5,440 bases of DNA from CCY15215 sp034932145 (GTDB taxonomy: Bacteria > Cyanobacteriota > Cyanobacteriia > Cyanobacteriales > Spirulinaceae): positions 1 to 5,440 of the forward strand of contig NZ_JAYGHV010000342.1 in NCBI RefSeq assembly GCF_034932145.1, read 5' to 3'. Made by a program: the position numbers and the translations under genes. Below the pieces are notes generated by a model that saw only the letters and a list, made by a program, of their open reading frames with translations, ran no database searches and had not been told where the DNA came from. Shown here in pieces: positions 3,304-5,440 of the stretch (positions are counted from its first letter, which is position 1; every line of letters starts with the position of its first letter).

Positions 3304-5440
3304 ATGAAAATTCTCAAAACCCTCACCCTGCGCGGCCCCAACTACTGGAGCATTCGCTACCACAAATTAATCGTCATGCGTTTGGACTTGGAGGATTTAG
3401 ACGAACGATACTCCAATGAAATCCAGGGTTTTAATGAAGGATTGACATCGCTTTTGCCCACCTTAGTCGAACATTACTGCTCCCCAGGACATCGAGGCGG
3501 TTTCCTAGAGCGCCTGCAAGCAGGGACTTTAATGGGACATATTATCGAACACGTCGCCCTCGAACTCTCGGATCTGGCCGGAATGCACGTCGGTTTCGGA
3601 CGCACGCGACAGACATCGGAACAGGGGGTGTACAACGTCGTTTTTGAATATCTCGACGAACAAGCCGGACGCTATGCCGGACGCGCCGCCGTGCGCCTTT
3701 GTCAGAGTATTGTCAATACAGGGACTTATCCCCAAGAGGAACTCCAGCAAGACCTCAACGACCTCAAAGAATTCTGGGTCAATGCTTCCACAGGTCCCAG
3801 TACAGAAACGATTATTACCGAGGCCGAAGAACGAGAAATTCCCTGGATGCACTTGAGTACCCGCGCCCTGATTCAACTGGGATACGGAGTCAAGCAAAAA
3901 CGCATACAAGCGACCCTTTCCGACTATTCCAGCATTATCGCCGTCGAATTGGCTTGCGATAAGGAAGGCACAAAAACCCTGCTGCGAGATGCGGGTATTC
4001 CCGTCCCCCAAGGCACAGTTATTCGCTATTTTGACGAACTCGAAGACGCGATCGACGATGTGGGAGGCTATCCCATTGTTCTCAAACCTCTCGATGGCAA
4101 CCACGGTCGCGGTATTACCATCGATATCAAACGCTGGCAAGAAGCAAAAGAGGCTTACGATCTGGCCAGTGAGGCTTCTAAAACGAAATCTGTCATTGTC
4201 GAGCGCTACTATCAGGGCAACGACCATCGCATTCTGGTAGTTCAAGGCAAAGTTGTGGCCGTCGCCGAAAGAATTCCCGCCCATGTCATCGGCGACGATC
4301 GCTCCACCATTAGCGAACTGATCGACCAAACCAACCGCGATCCGAGACGAGGAGACGGTCACGATAATGTTCTCACCAAAATTAAACTCGATAAAACCGC
4401 AACGGATGTCCTAGCACGACAGGACTATAACCTAGATAGTATTCCCCCCAAAGGAGAACGGGTTTATTTACGAGCAACGGCGAACCTCAGTACGGGGGGT
4501 ATTGCCATCGATCGCACGGACGATATTCACCCCGAAAATATCTGGATCGCCGAACGAGTAGTCAAAGTCATTGGCTTGGATATTGCCGGTATTGATGTGG
4601 TCACGTCGGATATTAGTCAACCCCTGCGAGAAACCGATGGGGTGATTGTGGAAGTGAATGCAGCCCCCGGTTTCCGAATGCACGCTTCTCCGAGTCAGGG
4701 TTTACCGCGCAATGTCGGTGCCGCAGTGTTGGATATGCTCTTTCCCGAGGGAATGTCCCCTCGCATCCCCATTGTGGCCATTACGGGGACTAATGGGAAA
4801 ACTACAACCACGCGCCTAATTGCTCATATTTTCCGGCAAACCAAGCAGGTTGTGGGGTACACCACCACCGATGGGATTTATATCGGCGATTATTTAGTCG
4901 AAGCAGGAGATACGACTGGACCCCAAAGCGCCCAGTTAATCTTAAAAGACCCTACAGTAGAAATTGCTGTTTTAGAAACAGCGCGGGGGGGAATTTTGCG
5001 ATCGGGTTTAGCTTTCGATCGCTGCGATGTTTCAGTGATTTTAAATGTCGCGGCGGATCATTTGGGTATCGGCGATATTGATACGGTGGAGCAAATGGCT
5101 TCGGTTAAATCTGTAGTGGCGGAAAGCACTTCTCCTGATGGTTATGCGATATTGAATGCGGAAGATCCTCTTGTGGCCAAAATGGCAGAAAAGGTGAAAT
5201 CAAAAGTCGCTTATTTCTCTATGAACCCCGATCACCCTGTCATTCAAGAACATACCCGTCGCGGCAAATTGGCGGCTATTTATGAGAATGGCTACCTGAC
5301 GATTATTGAGGGGGATTGGAAATTACGCATTGATGCGGCCAAAAATGTCCCCGCGACTTTTAAAGGAATGGCTCCTTTTATGATTGCTAATGCCTTAGCA
5401 GCTTGTTTGGCTGCATTTGCTCGAGGTGTGGATATTGAAA
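3304..5440 (+). CDS. cphA: Cyanophycin synthetase CphA, 3' end cut by the window
   Basis: Cytoplasmic enzyme that builds cyanophycin (poly-Asp with Arg on each side chain) from Asp, Arg and ATP without a ribosome. The window shows 712 codons; the Synechocystis protein has about 873, so some 160 or more are missing. Residues 1 to about 160 are the polymer-binding N domain, with an HxxEH motif at H79-H83. The ATP-grasp domain, which adds Asp to the backbone, runs from about 215 to 475, with K261, the glycine-rich loop D264-G270, and E450 and N452 as probable metal ligands. The Mur-ligase-like domain, which adds Arg, starts near 488 with the P-loop GTNGKT at 495-500, ETARGG at 558-563, DHLG at 585-588 and NAEDP at 618-622. 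All visible active-site motifs are intact. The ATG has AAGG 3 nt upstream and the N-terminus MKILKTLTLRGPNYWS is the family's usual one. No frameshift is seen. It pairs functionally with cphB upstream. Confidence 0.97.
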   Translation, partial: MKILKTLTLRGPNYWSIRYHKLIVMRLDLEDLDERYSNEIQGFNEGLTSLLPTLVEHYCSPGHRGGFLERLQAGTLMGHIIEHVALELSDLAGMHVGFGRTRQTSEQGVYNVVFEYLDEQAGRYAGRAAVRLCQSIVNTGTYPQEELQQDLNDLKEFWVNASTGPSTETIITEAEEREIPWMHLSTRALIQLGYGVKQKRIQATLSDYSSIIAVELACDKEGTKTLLRDAGIPVPQGTVIRYFDELEDAIDDVGGYPIVLKPLDGNHGRGITIDIKRWQEAKEAYDLASEASKTKSVIVERYYQGNDHRILVVQGKVVAVAERIPAHVIGDDRSTISELIDQTNRDPRRGDGHDNVLTKIKLDKTATDVLARQDYNLDSIPPKGERVYLRATANLSTGGIAIDRTDDIHPENIWIAERVVKVIGLDIAGIDVVTSDISQPLRETDGVIVEVNAAPGFRMHASPSQGLPRNVGAAVLDMLFPEGMSPRIPIVAITGTNGKTTTTRLIAHIFRQTKQVVGYTTTDGIYIGDYLVEAGDTTGPQSAQLILKDPTVEIAVLETARGGILRSGLAFDRCDVSVILNVAADHLGIGDIDTVEQMASVKSVVAESTSPDGYAILNAEDPLVAKMAEKVKSKVAYFSMNPDHPVIQEHTRRGKLAAIYENGYLTIIEGDWKLRIDAAKNVPATFKGMAPFMIANALAACLAAFARGVDIE

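Noticed and set aside
3529..4362. Long open frame on the minus strand, 277 codons, opposite cphA
   Set aside because: It lies entirely antisense to the well-supported cphA, shows no recognisable domain, and its long run without stops follows from the codon bias of cphA.

Overview
The window comes from a cyanobacterium. The evidence is twelve copies of the palindromic octamer GCGATCGC (HIP1) in the first 3.3 kb, a heptamer tandem repeat of the cyanobacterial STRR kind, and a cyanophycin locus whose two proteins match cyanobacterial CphB and CphA residue for residue at their key sites. I cannot name the genus from the sequence alone.

Layout: (1) 1-126 has no convincing gene. It can form a long-range inverted repeat followed by two compact hairpins and looks like the right-hand end of an IS200/IS605 (TnpB-type) element entering from the left edge; this is an inference. 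(2) 212-1597 (+) encodes an exported peptidoglycan amidase with AMIN-type N-terminal regions and a C-terminal Amidase_3 domain; it probably starts at a TTG codon. (3) 1607-2050 (-) encodes a small Nudix hydrolase, convergent with the amidase, with 9 bp between the stop codons and hairpins over the junction. (4) 2051-2206 is the divergent upstream region of the Nudix gene and cphB, with a plausible cphB promoter. (5) 2207-3055 (+) is cphB, cyanophycinase. (6) 3056-3303 separates cphB from cphA and holds five heptamer repeats, a strong intrinsic terminator and a foldable leader. (7) 3304-5440 (+) is cphA, cyanophycin synthetase, cut by the right edge after 712 codons.

CphA and CphB are the two halves of one storage cycle. 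CphA polymerises aspartate and arginine into cyanophycin granules using ATP, and CphB cuts the polymer back to beta-Asp-Arg dipeptides. The order cphB-cphA on the same strand is the common cyanobacterial one, but here a terminator between them suggests separate or unequal expression. The amidase (cell-wall remodelling, periplasm) and the Nudix protein show no obvious functional link to the cyanophycin genes.

I found no wholly new protein system. The parts most worth a second look are the possible mobile-element end or guide-RNA scaffold at 1-126, the structured region in front of cphA, and the absence of HIP1 from the sequenced part of cphA.
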